Shown: positions 1 through 7,549, counted from the stretch's first letter. The stretch is DNA of 46,872 nt from Muribaculaceae bacterium (GCA_017553785.1 JAFZKD010000042.1:1-46872), one strand, 5' to 3'. The notes: generated from the sequence alone by a model not told the origin. Program-made: numbers and translations.

Positions 1-1086
1 ATGACCGAAATCTGGTCGCTCATCAACCTGAGCGAGAGCAAGCGTCTGCACGTGATGATGCTCGAGAACTGCTGCTACGATTTCTTTGAGCTCAATTCTC
101 TATACATGGCACAACAAGGTCTGCTGGGTGAGGTCATTTATGTGCAAGGGGCCTATCGCCACGAGTTGTCGCCCTATTGGGACGAGTACTGGAAAAACGG
201 CGCGGATGACAAGCTTGGTTGGCGTTTGGACTATAACAGCAAATTCCGTGGAGATGTCTATCCCACCCATGGACTGGGCCCCATCGCCCAGGTGCTGAAC
301 ATCCACCGCGGTGACCGCATGAAAACGCTGGTGGCGATGGATACCCGTTCGTTCAACGGCAAGGAACTGGTCAAAGACCGCACGGGTGAGGATTGCCCAG
401 ACTTTAGGAACGGTGACCACACCACCACGCTCATTTCGACCGAGAACGGCAAAGTCATCGAGGTGCACCACAACGTGATGACGCCGCAGCCCTATAACCG
501 CATGTACCAACTCACGGGCACCAAGGGCTTTTGCAACAAATATCCCGTTGAGGGCTTTGCGCTGGCTGCCGAGGAAATGAAGAATGCGGGAATCCACCCC
601 AGCAAGGAATATACAGGCCATTCCTACCTGAGCAAAGAGGATACCGAGGAGCTACTGAAGTCGTTCACTTCACCGCTGGTGGCGCGCTATGGTGAGGAAG
701 CCAAAGAGGTAGGTGGACATGGCGGCATGGACTTCATCATGGACTCGCGTTTGGTATATTGTCTGCAGAACGGGCTGCCGCTCGACATCGACGTCTATGA
801 CCTGGCCGAATGGTGTTGCCTGGCTGAACTGGGCAGCATCTCGATGGACAACGGCAACCTGCCAGTACAGGTGCCTGACTTTACTCGAGGCGAATGGAAC
901 AAGACCCGCAGCTATCACCATGCCCTGGCCACCCCCGAAGAGGAGGCCGCCACTCGTGCTGCCGCCGAGGACTTTACCAAGAAGTTGAAGGCTAAGGGCG
1001 CCAAGTATTGGAAAGTGGGTCCCAGGTATATGGAGAAGGTCGCCAAGCAGGAGGCCAAAGCCGCAAATAAAACCAAAAAGAAATAA
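1..1086 (+). CDS. GH109-type alpha-N-acetylgalactosaminidase (Gfo/Idh/MocA fold), 5' partial
   Basis: The 361 codons match the C-terminal two thirds of glycoside hydrolase family 109. These NAD-dependent enzymes of the Gfo/Idh/MocA fold cleave terminal alpha-GalNAc by a redox-elimination mechanism. Visible family motifs are MLENCCYD (about residue 20), RGDVYPTHGLGP, VLNIHRGDRM, NGDHTTT and RMYQLTGTKG. The N-terminal Rossmann domain that binds NAD is absent. Family members are roughly 440-470 residues and the first visible residues correspond to the interior, so the true start almost certainly lies upstream and the ATG at base 1 is probably an internal methionine. The Lys-rich C-terminus is complete. 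The kinase-like gene follows after 12 bases, suggesting an N-acetylhexosamine salvage operon. Exact substrate is inferred from the family. Confidence 0.85.
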   Translation: MTEIWSLINLSESKRLHVMMLENCCYDFFELNSLYMAQQGLLGEVIYVQGAYRHELSPYWDEYWKNGADDKLGWRLDYNSKFRGDVYPTHGLGPIAQVLNIHRGDRMKTLVAMDTRSFNGKELVKDRTGEDCPDFRNGDHTTTLISTENGKVIEVHHNVMTPQPYNRMYQLTGTKGFCNKYPVEGFALAAEEMKNAGIHPSKEYTGHSYLSKEDTEELLKSFTSPLVARYGEEAKEVGGHGGMDFIMDSRLVYCLQNGLPLDIDVYDLAEWCCLAELGSISMDNGNLPVQVPDFTRGEWNKTRSYHHALATPEEEAATRAAAEDFTKKLKAKGAKYWKVGPRYMEKVAKQEAKAANKTKKK

Positions 1087-1098
1087 TACTCTTGCTTT

Positions 1099-2190
1099 AT
1101 GGGAATGATTGACACTGCCGGCATCCTGGCGCAATTTGAGATAAAAGGTGCTGTCAAGGAAGTCAAGCCGTTGGGCAATGGACTCATCAATGACACCTAC
1201 CGCATCGTTACCTCAGGGGATGATGCACCCGACTATGTGCTGCAGCGCATCAACAACGCCATTTTTCAGGACGTTGACCTGCTACAACATAACATCGAGG
1301 TGGTGACTGCCCATATCCGCAGCAAACTGGAAGCCGAAGGTTCAGACGATATCGACCGCCGTGTGTTGCAATTCGTCAAGGCCCGTGACGGCAAGACCTA
1401 CTACCGTGATGAGGCTGACCGTTACTGGCGCGTGATGATTTTTATCCCCGACTCGGTTACCCATGAGGCTGTCACGCCCGAGAGCGCCTATGATTGCGGC
1501 AAGGCTTTCGGCAACTTCCAAAAGATGCTGGTCGATGTGCCTGAGGAGTTAGGTGAGACCATCCCTGACTTCCATAATATGGAACTGCGCATGAGACAAC
1601 TGCGCGAAGCCGTCCAGAATGATGCCGCAGGGCGACTCGACGAGGTGCTTGACATCGTCAAGGAACTGGAACGCGATGCCGACGAGATGTGTCAGGCCGA
1701 ACGGCTCTACCGTGAAGGCCGTTTGCCCAAGCGCATCTGCCATTGCGACACCAAGGTCAACAATATGCTGTTTGATCAGCAGGGACAAGTGCTGTGCGTC
1801 ATTGATCTCGATACCGTGATGCCATCGTTCATTTTCTCGGATTACGGCGACTTCCTGCGCACTGGTGCCAATTTCGTCGCCGAGGACGATCCCGATTTGT
1901 CAAAGGTGGGTTTCAACGAAGCCATTTTCAGGTCCTTCACACAGGGGTATCTGGAATCGGCACGCGGGTTCCTCACGCCCATCGAAATCAAGTTATTGCC
2001 CTATGCCGTGGCGCTGTTCCCCTTCATGCAGTGTGCGCGTTTCCTGGCCGACTACCTCAACGGCGACACCTATTATAAAATCAAATACCCGACCCACAAC
2101 CTGGACCGCACCCGCAACCAACTGGCTCTCTACCGCGACGTGCGTAAGCACGACGCCATGATGTCCGCCTTCATCCAAAGCCTACTGTAG
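1099..2190 (+). CDS. N-acetylhexosamine 1-kinase-like phosphotransferase (APH fold)
   Basis: This 363-residue protein belongs to the aminoglycoside phosphotransferase (APH/choline kinase) superfamily and most resembles NahK-type N-acetylhexosamine 1-kinases. It would phosphorylate GalNAc or GlcNAc at the anomeric carbon with ATP in the cytoplasm. The Brenner motif is present as HCDTKVNN (His215, Asp217, Asn222), followed by the metal-binding IDLDT (Asp236, Asp238). The N-terminal GNGLINDTY segment is the nucleotide loop. It starts 12 bases after the GH109 stop, so the two are probably co-transcribed: the glycosidase frees GalNAc and the kinase traps it. A second ATG two codons downstream (1105) is an alternative start. 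The stop is TAG, followed at once by the inverted-repeat element. Confidence 0.8.
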   Translation: MGMIDTAGILAQFEIKGAVKEVKPLGNGLINDTYRIVTSGDDAPDYVLQRINNAIFQDVDLLQHNIEVVTAHIRSKLEAEGSDDIDRRVLQFVKARDGKTYYRDEADRYWRVMIFIPDSVTHEAVTPESAYDCGKAFGNFQKMLVDVPEELGETIPDFHNMELRMRQLREAVQNDAAGRLDEVLDIVKELERDADEMCQAERLYREGRLPKRICHCDTKVNNMLFDQQGQVLCVIDLDTVMPSFIFSDYGDFLRTGANFVAEDDPDLSKVGFNEAIFRSFTQGYLESARGFLTPIEIKLLPYAVALFPFMQCARFLADYLNGDTYYKIKYPTHNLDRTRNQLALYRDVRKHDAMMSAFIQSLL

Positions 2191-2194
2191 CTCT

Positions 2195-2443
2195 TATCAG
2201 ACAACCATAAAACAACTTAATTGACAACAGTGTTTTGATATTTCTAGAATTGTTCCTTTGATATATTAAATCCAAAAAAATCATGATATTTCGGGATTGT
2301 ATTCCATAAAAATCATGATATTTCAGGAATGCGTTCCGTAAAAATCGCAATTTTTCGGGAATTCAAAGAGTATGGGAGACTTCTTTATAGTTTCTCCAGA
2401 TAGTTGTCACCTGTTGTCAATGGGTTGTTATTGTTGTCTGATA
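2195..2443. repeat. MITE-like element with imperfect terminal inverted repeats
   Basis: The 249-bp segment begins with TATCAGACAAC (2195-2205) and ends with its exact reverse complement (2433-2443). A second 11-bp block, ATTGACAACAG (2220-2230), is matched by its reverse complement at 2411-2421. With short indels between the blocks, each arm is about 36 bp. The interior is AT-rich and noncoding and holds a short tandem repeat. No clear target-site duplication is visible, so it could equally be a large transcribed stem-loop closing the upstream operon. It fills most of the gap between the kinase and the next gene. Confidence 0.55.
2281..2364. repeat. Tandem 32-bp degenerate repeat, about 2.6 units
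   Basis: Units start at 2281, 2313 and 2345 with a period of 32 bp. The core is TCATGATATTTC followed by GGRAT and a TTCC-containing tail. The third unit is diverged (TCGCAATTTTTC). All lie inside the inverted-repeat element at 2195-2443. Confidence 0.6.
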
Positions 2444-2493
2444 GACGTGAAATAATGCCATTCGTCACAAATGGGTGTTGTTTGTCCCAGAAA

Positions 2494-2525
2494 GTTGACG
2501 AATTGGGGAATGATTCGTATTTTTG
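2494..2525 (+). promoter_or_regulatory. Bacteroidota-type promoter of the helical-repeat gene
   Basis: A -7 element TATTTTTG lies at 2518-2525. GTTG at 2494-2497 lies 20 bp upstream and fits the -33 TTTG-like position. The start codon is 41 bases beyond. Confidence 0.5.
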
Positions 2526-2566
2526 CAGAGTCAACCGAGGTTATATAATAGATTATCGTTGTCATA

Positions 2567-3076
2567 ATGATTGAGCGACTGAGTCAGACATTTAGTGAGG
2601 GAGGTGCCCAAGAGATTTACCAGGAAGTGAAGTCTGGGGGAGATTTCCTCAGTTTCGCCAGGCAGTACGCTTTCAGTGATGATTATCGGGTGGCGAGGAG
2701 CGCCTTGTGGGGGCTGACCAAGGCCAGCAAAGAGGAACTGTCACAACTCCAGGTGTTATACGATGAACTGATTGACTTGGCCATGCAGACCGATAACTCG
2801 TCATTCAGACGATTGTCACTGAATATCATTGAACGCCTGGAGATGAATGAGGCTAACCTGAGAACAGATTTCTTGGATTTCTGTTTCGAGCATATGATAA
2901 ATCTTGGGGAATTGCCGGGCATTCAGTCGATTTGCATGAAACTCGCCTATCGTATGTGCAAATTCTACCCTGAACTAATGGAGGAGTTGATGCGCACGCT
3001 TGAATCGATGGAGATAGGCTATTACAAACCTGCCGTAAAATGCGTTAGAAACAGGATACTAAACGGTAAGCTTTAG
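2567..3076 (+). CDS. Hypothetical protein, HEAT-like helical repeats
   Basis: This is a 169-residue soluble protein with no signal peptide or membrane segment. It is almost entirely predicted alpha-helical, with alternating Leu-rich amphipathic segments (SFARQYAFSDDYRVARSAL, SFRRLSLNIIERL, LMRTLESMEIGYYKPAVKCV) that look like short HEAT/ARM-type repeats, usually protein-binding scaffolds. I do not recognise a named family and assign no activity. It has its own likely promoter and stands alone: upstream is the inverted-repeat element, downstream a 146-bp gap before the sigma-factor operon. Starts at 2567 ATG, 41 bases after the -7 element. Confidence 0.7.
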   Translation: MIERLSQTFSEGGAQEIYQEVKSGGDFLSFARQYAFSDDYRVARSALWGLTKASKEELSQLQVLYDELIDLAMQTDNSSFRRLSLNIIERLEMNEANLRTDFLDFCFEHMINLGELPGIQSICMKLAYRMCKFYPELMEELMRTLESMEIGYYKPAVKCVRNRILNGKL

Positions 3077-3145
3077 GAAATTCACAAAACCGTTCAGAAT
3101 AAACGGAACATAAAAAAATGACGATTATTCTGTAACTCATGTCAC

Positions 3146-3197
3146 CTTTTGCTTTCTTGACTTGTTATATAAGTGAACCGGCTCAAGAAAACAAAAG
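3146..3197. promoter_or_regulatory. 15-bp inverted repeat upstream of the sigma operon
   Basis: CTTTTGCTTTCTTGA (3146-3160) is repeated in inverted form at 3183-3197 with one mismatch, enclosing 22 bases that contain TTATATAA. It lies 26 bases before the start of the DUF6249 gene. It may be an operator around the promoter or a leader hairpin. The stem is AT-rich and lacks a T tract, so it is a poor terminator candidate. Confidence 0.45.
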
Positions 3198-3222
3198 TTT
3201 AACGTCATAATATTTTAAAAAA

Positions 3223-3669
3223 ATGAATCATTTAGCAGAAATTTTAGTGCCCATTGCATGTGGCTGCATTCTTCCCATTGCCATCATTTGGTTAATCGTT
3301 CGCCGCAGAATGAATGAGACGAACTCCCGCACCCAGATTGCCATGGCGGCCATTGAGAAAAATCCCGACATCGATATTGAGGAACTGCTTAAGAAGGTTT
3401 CCAAGGGAGGAAAATTGCTCAAAGAGAAACTGCTCACGAAACTGCTTTGGGGCACCCTGGCATCACTACTCGGCATCGGATTGATAGGCACAGGGGCATG
3501 GATGGGTTATGTGGGCGGTTCTGTCCCCGACGATATCTATGCAGTCGTGTGCTTTGGCTTGATTGCCCTCGGGGTGGGCATCGCCTTCATGATCAATTAT
3601 TTCGTGGGCAAGAAAATGCTCGCTAAGGAGATAGAGGCCGAGGAGAAAAGGCTGACAGAGCAAGAATAA
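3223..3669 (+). CDS. DUF6249-like inner-membrane protein
   Basis: The 148-residue protein has one N-terminal membrane segment (about residues 5-25, with IVRRRM at its cytoplasmic edge) and two more near residues 75-95 and 105-125. The C-terminus is charged and helical (KEIEAEEKRLTEQE). The layout resembles the DUF6249 family of Bacteroidota, often seen beside ECF sigma factors. The soluble stretch between helices (residues 35-70) contains NPDIDIEELLKK. The next gene follows 3 bases after the stop, so it is the first gene of a three-gene operon with the sigma factor and the two-TM protein. A role in membrane sensing or regulation of the sigma factor is inference from gene order. Confidence 0.7.
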   Translation: MNHLAEILVPIACGCILPIAIIWLIVRRRMNETNSRTQIAMAAIEKNPDIDIEELLKKVSKGGKLLKEKLLTKLLWGTLASLLGIGLIGTGAWMGYVGGSVPDDIYAVVCFGLIALGVGIAFMINYFVGKKMLAKEIEAEEKRLTEQE

Positions 3670-3672
3670 TCT

Positions 3673-4149
3673 GTGACGCGCGAAGTATTCATAGCGCAAG
3701 TCGAGCGTGAGCAAGAGGCCCTGCGAGGCTTCTTGCTTGCCCTGTGCTGTGGCAAGAAGGACGATGCCGATGACCTGGCGCAGGACGCCCTGGTCAAGGC
3801 ATACCTCTCGCTGACGGGTTACCAGGATAAGGGGCATTTCCGCTCGTGGCTCTTCAAGATTGCCCACAACACATTCCTCAACCACAAGGCAAATTGCCGG
3901 ACCATGGATAGCATCGACAAGGCACGGACACTCGTCAGCAGCACGGCTACCGATTCTTCTTTTGAGCACCAAGACCTCTACCTCGCCTTGCGCACCTTGC
4001 CGCCCAAGGAACGCTCTGCCATCACGCTATTCTATCTGAACGGTTACAGCATCAAGGAAATAGCCGCCATTACCGAGGCATCGGAGGACGCCATCAAGCA
4101 ACAACTCTCACGTGGACGTGACAAACTTAAAGCGAAACTACAGTTATGA
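3673..4149 (+). CDS. ECF-type RNA polymerase sigma factor
   Basis: The 158-residue protein has region 2 (about residues 10-80: DDADDLAQDALVKAY, then FRSWLFKIAHNTFLNH) and region 4 (about 100-155: LPPKERSAITLFYLNGY, then a helix-turn-helix IKEIAAITEASEDAIKQQLSRGRDKLK). This is the minimal sigma-70 family ECF layout. The start is GTG at 3673, three bases after the DUF6249 stop; no ATG lies closer. It overlaps the following gene by ATGA at 4146-4149, indicating translational coupling. It should redirect RNA polymerase to a regulon, probably including its own operon. The inverted repeat at 3146-3197 is a candidate control site. Confidence 0.9.
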   Translation: MTREVFIAQVEREQEALRGFLLALCCGKKDDADDLAQDALVKAYLSLTGYQDKGHFRSWLFKIAHNTFLNHKANCRTMDSIDKARTLVSSTATDSSFEHQDLYLALRTLPPKERSAITLFYLNGYSIKEIAAITEASEDAIKQQLSRGRDKLKAKLQL

Positions 4150-4568
4150 ACAAAGATAAAGCCCTAGAGGAACTCTTCCTCGCACATAAGCCGCATTTTG
4201 AGGATAGTGATATCTTCATGGCTTCGCTCACAAAGCGCTTGGACGCCGTGGAGTATATCAAACAGCACCAGGAAGCCACAATCCGTCGTTACAAGATGGT
4301 CATGTTTGTGGCATTGGTCGTGGGCATCATTAGCGGTGCCATCACAATGGCATTTGTTCTTTCCACACCGATTGATGAGCCCCTGTTCTCGTTCCTCGGT
4401 GGGAAAAGCAATAACCACATTGTTGCTGGCTTGATGATCTGGCTCAGTGAAAACTCCCGCCTGATAACTGCGGCTTTTCTTTCGGTGCTAATAAGTCTAG
4501 GCATAATCAGCATCGTCAACAATTATCAGGAAATCAAAGCCATGCGATACTCGCAGCAGGGTAAATGA
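4146..4568 (+). CDS. Two-TM protein coupled to the sigma factor, candidate anti-sigma
   Basis: The 140-residue protein starts in an ATGA overlap with the sigma gene. The first 45 residues are cytosolic and charged (KALEELFLAHKPHF, LTKRLDAVEYIKQHQE). Two membrane helices follow at about 50-72 and 105-125, separated by a loop of about 30 residues. Coupled translation, a short cytosolic N-terminus and a membrane anchor are what an anti-sigma factor would show. However, I see no zinc-binding HxxxCxxC motif and no FecR-like domain, so the role is inferred. The stop is 3 bases from the end of the convergent kinase reading frame. Confidence 0.65.
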   Translation: MNKDKALEELFLAHKPHFEDSDIFMASLTKRLDAVEYIKQHQEATIRRYKMVMFVALVVGIISGAITMAFVLSTPIDEPLFSFLGGKSNNHIVAGLMIWLSENSRLITAAFLSVLISLGIISIVNNYQEIKAMRYSQQGK

Positions 4569-4571
4569 GGA

Positions 4572-5099
4572 CTAGAACCTATCTAGGACTTCTTGCATTT
4601 TCAGTTCATGGTACGAGTCGATAATAGTGACCTGCTCGCCGTTTGCTCAGCAACCCTGAATGTACACCTGATTATCGGTTTTCAGGCTTTGGATTGTGCA
4701 TGACAAGTCATCAAGTCGGGGCTCGATGTCAGAGGCGTGCTCCTTAATTTCTTCGAAGTGGGCATCGATGTATTCATCGGTCATGGCAAGGCAGATAAAG
4801 CGGATAGAGGGCATGTACTGCTCGTCAAAGTCCTGCCTCCAGTTGAACGGAATGTAGCATCCTTCCACAATCAGGTTTTGATTGTTCTCAATGGCGGTTT
4901 TGATCATCTCTCTAACAATGGGCCAAAGATAGGCGGTCAGTTCGTCATCGTCTTCAGGCGTGAGACGGGTGTTGCCGCTGCGAATCAGTCCCATCTTCAG
5001 GTGGTCGATGGAAAGATAGGGATAATGGTATTTCTCCAGCATCCGCTGCGCCAACAGCGTTTTGCCCGTGTGGGACGCGCCCGTGATCAGTATGATCAT
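4572..5099 (-). pseudogene. P-loop kinase (zeta-toxin/AAA-like), in-frame TGA near the 3' end
   Basis: The protein opens with a Walker A motif GASHTGKT (residues 7-14), followed by YLSIDHLK, LIVEGCYIPFNW and IRFICLAMTDEYI. This is the pattern of small P-loop kinases of the zeta-toxin / adenylylsulfate-kinase-like group. Translation reaches TGA at 4647-4649 after 150 residues. The same frame then continues for 24 sensible codons (ANGEQVTIIDSYHEL...EVLDRF) to TAG at 4572, giving about 175 residues, the usual size. A single C-to-T change of an Arg CGA codon would explain it. The shorter product (4647-5099) may still be made. The start overlaps the acetyltransferase stop by ATGA (5096-5099). Substrate unknown. 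Confidence 0.6.
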
Positions 5100-5776
5100 A
5101 GCCTTGCCTTGATTTCTTGCTTAACCTTTTCCAAATCTTTACAGGAGAGGAGGGGCATCAGGGTTTCAATTTCCTCGATGCTTTTGTCCCACCATTTGAA
5201 TTGCAGCAACAAACTGATGAGTTCATCATCAAAACGCATCTTGACTACGCGACAGGGATTGCCCACAGCAATGGCATAAGGCGGGATATCACTTGCCACG
5301 ACCGAGTTTGTCCCGATGATGGCGCCGTCGCCGATGTGCACGCCAGGCATGACGGTCACATTCTGCCCTATCCACACATCATTGCCGATGACGGTATCAC
5401 CTTTCAGCGGCAGTTCTTCCTTGACTGGGGCGATGGCCGTTCCCCAATCACCGCCCATGATGTAAAACGGATAGGTGGTCACACAGTCCATCCTGTGGTT
5501 TGCCCCGTTCATGACAAACTCCACGCCCCGTGCAATCGCGCAAAACTTCCCGATTATCAGTTTGTCGCCGATGAACGGGTAAAAGTGCGTGACGTGCTTC
5601 TCGAACTGGTCAGCACCATCCACGTCATCATAATAGGTGTAATCACCCACGATGATGTTAGGGTTCTTCACCACATTCTTGATAAGACAAAGGCTAGGAA
5701 TCTTGGGATTGGGAAACGCCTCGTTAGAATCAGGTCGGTTGATTATCTTCATATACTCTGGATTATCAGTCGTCAT
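5096..5776 (-). CDS. Vat/CatB-like xenobiotic O-acetyltransferase (left-handed beta helix)
   Basis: The 226-residue protein belongs to the hexapeptide-repeat xenobiotic acyltransferases (Vat streptogramin and CatB chloramphenicol acetyltransferases). It has NPNIIVGDYTYYDD, the catalytic-loop motif VMNGANHRMD with the probable catalytic His94, hexapeptide turns in DTVIGNDVWIGQN and VMPGVHIGDGAIIGTNS, and the C-terminal PYAIAVGNPCR...RFDDE motif. It would acetylate a hydroxyl of a hydrophobic compound with acetyl-CoA. I chose ATG 5776 because it overlaps the nitroreductase stop as ATGA; the in-frame ATG at 5782 is an alternative. It is the second gene of a nitroreductase-acetyltransferase-kinase operon. 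The true substrate cannot be told from sequence; drug resistance is not implied. Confidence 0.8.
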   Translation of the reverse strand: MTTDNPEYMKIINRPDSNEAFPNPKIPSLCLIKNVVKNPNIIVGDYTYYDDVDGADQFEKHVTHFYPFIGDKLIIGKFCAIARGVEFVMNGANHRMDCVTTYPFYIMGGDWGTAIAPVKEELPLKGDTVIGNDVWIGQNVTVMPGVHIGDGAIIGTNSVVASDIPPYAIAVGNPCRVVKMRFDDELISLLLQFKWWDKSIEEIETLMPLLSCKDLEKVKQEIKARL

Positions 5777-6462
5777 GCCCATTGAAAGTTTTCAGTTCCG
5801 GCGCCGATTTCGAAGTGGTATCGGGCGATGCCCAGGTCCATCTGGGTGTAACCGACCAGTGAGAAATGGCGCTTGGCAAGGACGCGTGACTGCTGGCCTT
5901 CTACGGCCGGCAGTAGTTCAAACGAGAACTTCTGTTGATTGATGGCTGTTGGAGCCAGCAATGCTGCCTCCACGCCACGCTTGAACCATTCAGGGCTATC
6001 ATCGCTGACGTTGCTCACCTGGTCGATGCGTTTGATCTTGTGCGACACGCCCTGCGTCTCACCATAGCCGATGGCAATATAGCAACCGATTGTCTCATTT
6101 TCTCCCAGCTCATAAGTTCCGGGTATTTTGGTGTAGCTGAGCCCCACCCAGCATGTGTTTAGCCCGATGGTCTGGGCAAATAGCACCAGTTGTTCGCCGT
6201 AATAGCCGATGCGCTCGTCCAGGTCGTCGGCTTTTTCGCCAATCATGACGAGATAATTGCTTACTCCACGGAACTTGCCGTAGCGGGCAAACGGTCCCAG
6301 GAACGCCTTTGGTTCGTTCCGTATCAACTGGATGTGGAGCCTTCCCTTGCGGTTGAGTTCCGCAATCTTTTCTTCAAGCGCACGTGCATCTGCCTCAGTC
6401 AGCGGATGCTCTTTATATGCCCTCACACTATGGCGGGCTTTTATGGCTTCTTGTAGTGTCAT
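5773..6462 (-). CDS. Nitroreductase family protein, copy 1 of a duplicated pair
   Basis: This 229-residue flavin-type nitroreductase has the N-terminal FMN phosphate motif ARHSVRAY and, unusually late, APTAINQQKFSFEL plus FSLVGYTQMDLGIARYHFEI. This resembles the putative TM1586-type nitroreductases. ATG 6462 was chosen because a longer start at 6477 would sit almost on the predicted transcription start. It differs from the copy at 8126-8815 at about 27 residues (about 88% identical). It leads an operon: its stop overlaps the acetyltransferase start by 4 bp. Expected activity is FMN-dependent NAD(P)H reduction of nitro, quinone or enone compounds in the cytoplasm; the natural substrate is unknown. 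Confidence 0.85.
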   Translation of the reverse strand: MTLQEAIKARHSVRAYKEHPLTEADARALEEKIAELNRKGRLHIQLIRNEPKAFLGPFARYGKFRGVSNYLVMIGEKADDLDERIGYYGEQLVLFAQTIGLNTCWVGLSYTKIPGTYELGENETIGCYIAIGYGETQGVSHKIKRIDQVSNVSDDSPEWFKRGVEAALLAPTAINQQKFSFELLPAVEGQQSRVLAKRHFSLVGYTQMDLGIARYHFEIGAGTENFQWA

Positions 6463-6568
6463 AGTTGATGATATCATTATTCAAGTTTCAAAAATACTCA
6501 TAATCCCCGAGATGGCAAAAAGCAAAACCAAGGTTTTAAGGCCATTTTTACAACCCGCTGGTTATCAG
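5775..6568. repeat. Direct repeat copy 1 (nitroreductase plus promoter)
   Basis: This stretch of about 794 bp matches 8128-8920 in the same orientation. The match covers the whole nitroreductase gene, its promoter and about 70 bp further upstream, ending at GCTGGTTATCAG in both copies. The offset is about 2352 bp throughout. Confidence 0.8.
6489..6519 (-). promoter_or_regulatory. Promoter of nitroreductase operon 1
   Basis: On the minus strand TTTG (6516-6519) and TATTTTTG (6489-6496) are separated by 19 bp, matching the Bacteroidota -33/-7 consensus. The same elements with the same spacing occur in the duplicate at 8840-8870. Confidence 0.65.
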
Positions 6569-6685
6569 TTGCATCTTTAGAGAAGATGACCCGAAAAAGG
6601 TGGAGCGGAAATATTAACGAAACTTAAATGCCATATATCCTGCCTCCAGAGCACTGACGGGGCGACCATTATAAATGATGCGGTG

Positions 6686-7549
6686 CTATTTCACATAGCG
6701 GGAGAAGAACTGCCACACTTCTTCGCCAGTATCGATGTCACCGGTATGCCATGAGTGAACGCCTCCCACGACTTCGTACAACCAGACGTCGCAGCCTGTC
6801 GAGGGACTTGTGTAGCGATGCTTGATGACATGATGACCCCCGTTGCCCAGCAGGCTCATGACGCGCTCGGTCACCTCGTTGGTGCAGCGGTTCTTTGCTA
6901 TCCAGTAGCCGATTGCCACCGGCACTGGCAAGTAGGCTCCCCAACCGCCAGTGTTGTCCATGTCGCCCATCCACTCCGACACACGGTCCTCTGTGCCATG
7001 GATTTCCATGAGAGGGATGGGGCGAGGAGCCTCCATGCGCTCATATATCCATGCCATCGTCAGTCCCGCGATGGGTGCTACCGCCTTGAAAGTCGATTGC
7101 TTACTGTAGGCCATCAGGTAGCACATCTCACCGCCGTTGGACATACCTGTCAAAAAAGTGTTTTCGCGGCTTAGGCGGTAACGCTTCTGTACATATCGGG
7201 CCATACGGCACAGTGCCTTGACGTCATTCACTTTCCATCCTTGTTGGAAGGGATAGCCCACGTTCCAACTTGTTTCCCCTTTGGGGTCTTTTAATCCCTG
7301 TGGTAGGCAGACCGCAAAGCCGTGACGATCAGCAGCGCCAAGCATCGGATTCTCGCGCCAGATGCCAGCTCCGTAACCATGCAGAATAAAAACCGCTGGG
7401 GCTTTATGCTGAAGACCATCAGGCAGGTATATCACCATGTGGCGCATATAGCCGTCCACCTTGACCGAGTCCTCGATGAAGCGTCCAGCCAAGCACGTCA
7501 GCGCACACCAGCACGCCATCATGACCATTAAAGCCCTTTTCAACGTCAT
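6686..7549 (-). CDS. Secreted alpha/beta-hydrolase, LpqC/feruloyl-esterase (CE1) type
   Basis: The 287-residue protein begins with a signal peptide (MTLKRALMVMMACWCALTCLAG) and has the fold of poly(3-hydroxybutyrate) depolymerase-like / CE1 esterases. It shows an oxyanion region VFILHGYGAG, nucleophile elbow GMSNGG (Ser137), acid in HGTEDRV (Asp188) and catalytic His in GGVHSWH (His265 or 268). It probably cleaves an ester in the periplasm or outside the cell. The frame is open further upstream to 7663, but ATG 7549 gives the signal peptide and an ATGA overlap with the ClbS-family stop, so it is the start. It is the last gene of nitroreductase operon 2. The frame stays open for 23 codons past the TAG, probably by chance. 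Confidence 0.8.
   Translation of the reverse strand: MTLKRALMVMMACWCALTCLAGRFIEDSVKVDGYMRHMVIYLPDGLQHKAPAVFILHGYGAGIWRENPMLGAADRHGFAVCLPQGLKDPKGETSWNVGYPFQQGWKVNDVKALCRMARYVQKRYRLSRENTFLTGMSNGGEMCYLMAYSKQSTFKAVAPIAGLTMAWIYERMEAPRPIPLMEIHGTEDRVSEWMGDMDNTGGWGAYLPVPVAIGYWIAKNRCTNEVTERVMSLLGNGGHHVIKHRYTSPSTGCDVWLYEVVGGVHSWHTGDIDTGEEVWQFFSRYVK

Noticed and set aside
4647-4649. TGA as a sense codon (recoded genetic code or selenocysteine)
   Set aside because: TGA is an ordinary stop in many genes here, for example frr and pepT. No selenocysteine insertion hairpin was recognised and the position is not a known active-site cysteine.
5117-5785. Plus-strand frame opposite the acetyltransferase (222 codons)
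   Set aside because: Entirely antisense to a clear hexapeptide acyltransferase with catalytic motifs.
6614-6688. Readthrough of the esterase TAG into 23 further in-frame codons
   Set aside because: The esterase is complete at the first stop after its catalytic His. An open stretch of 23 codons is common by chance and matches no known C-terminal domain.
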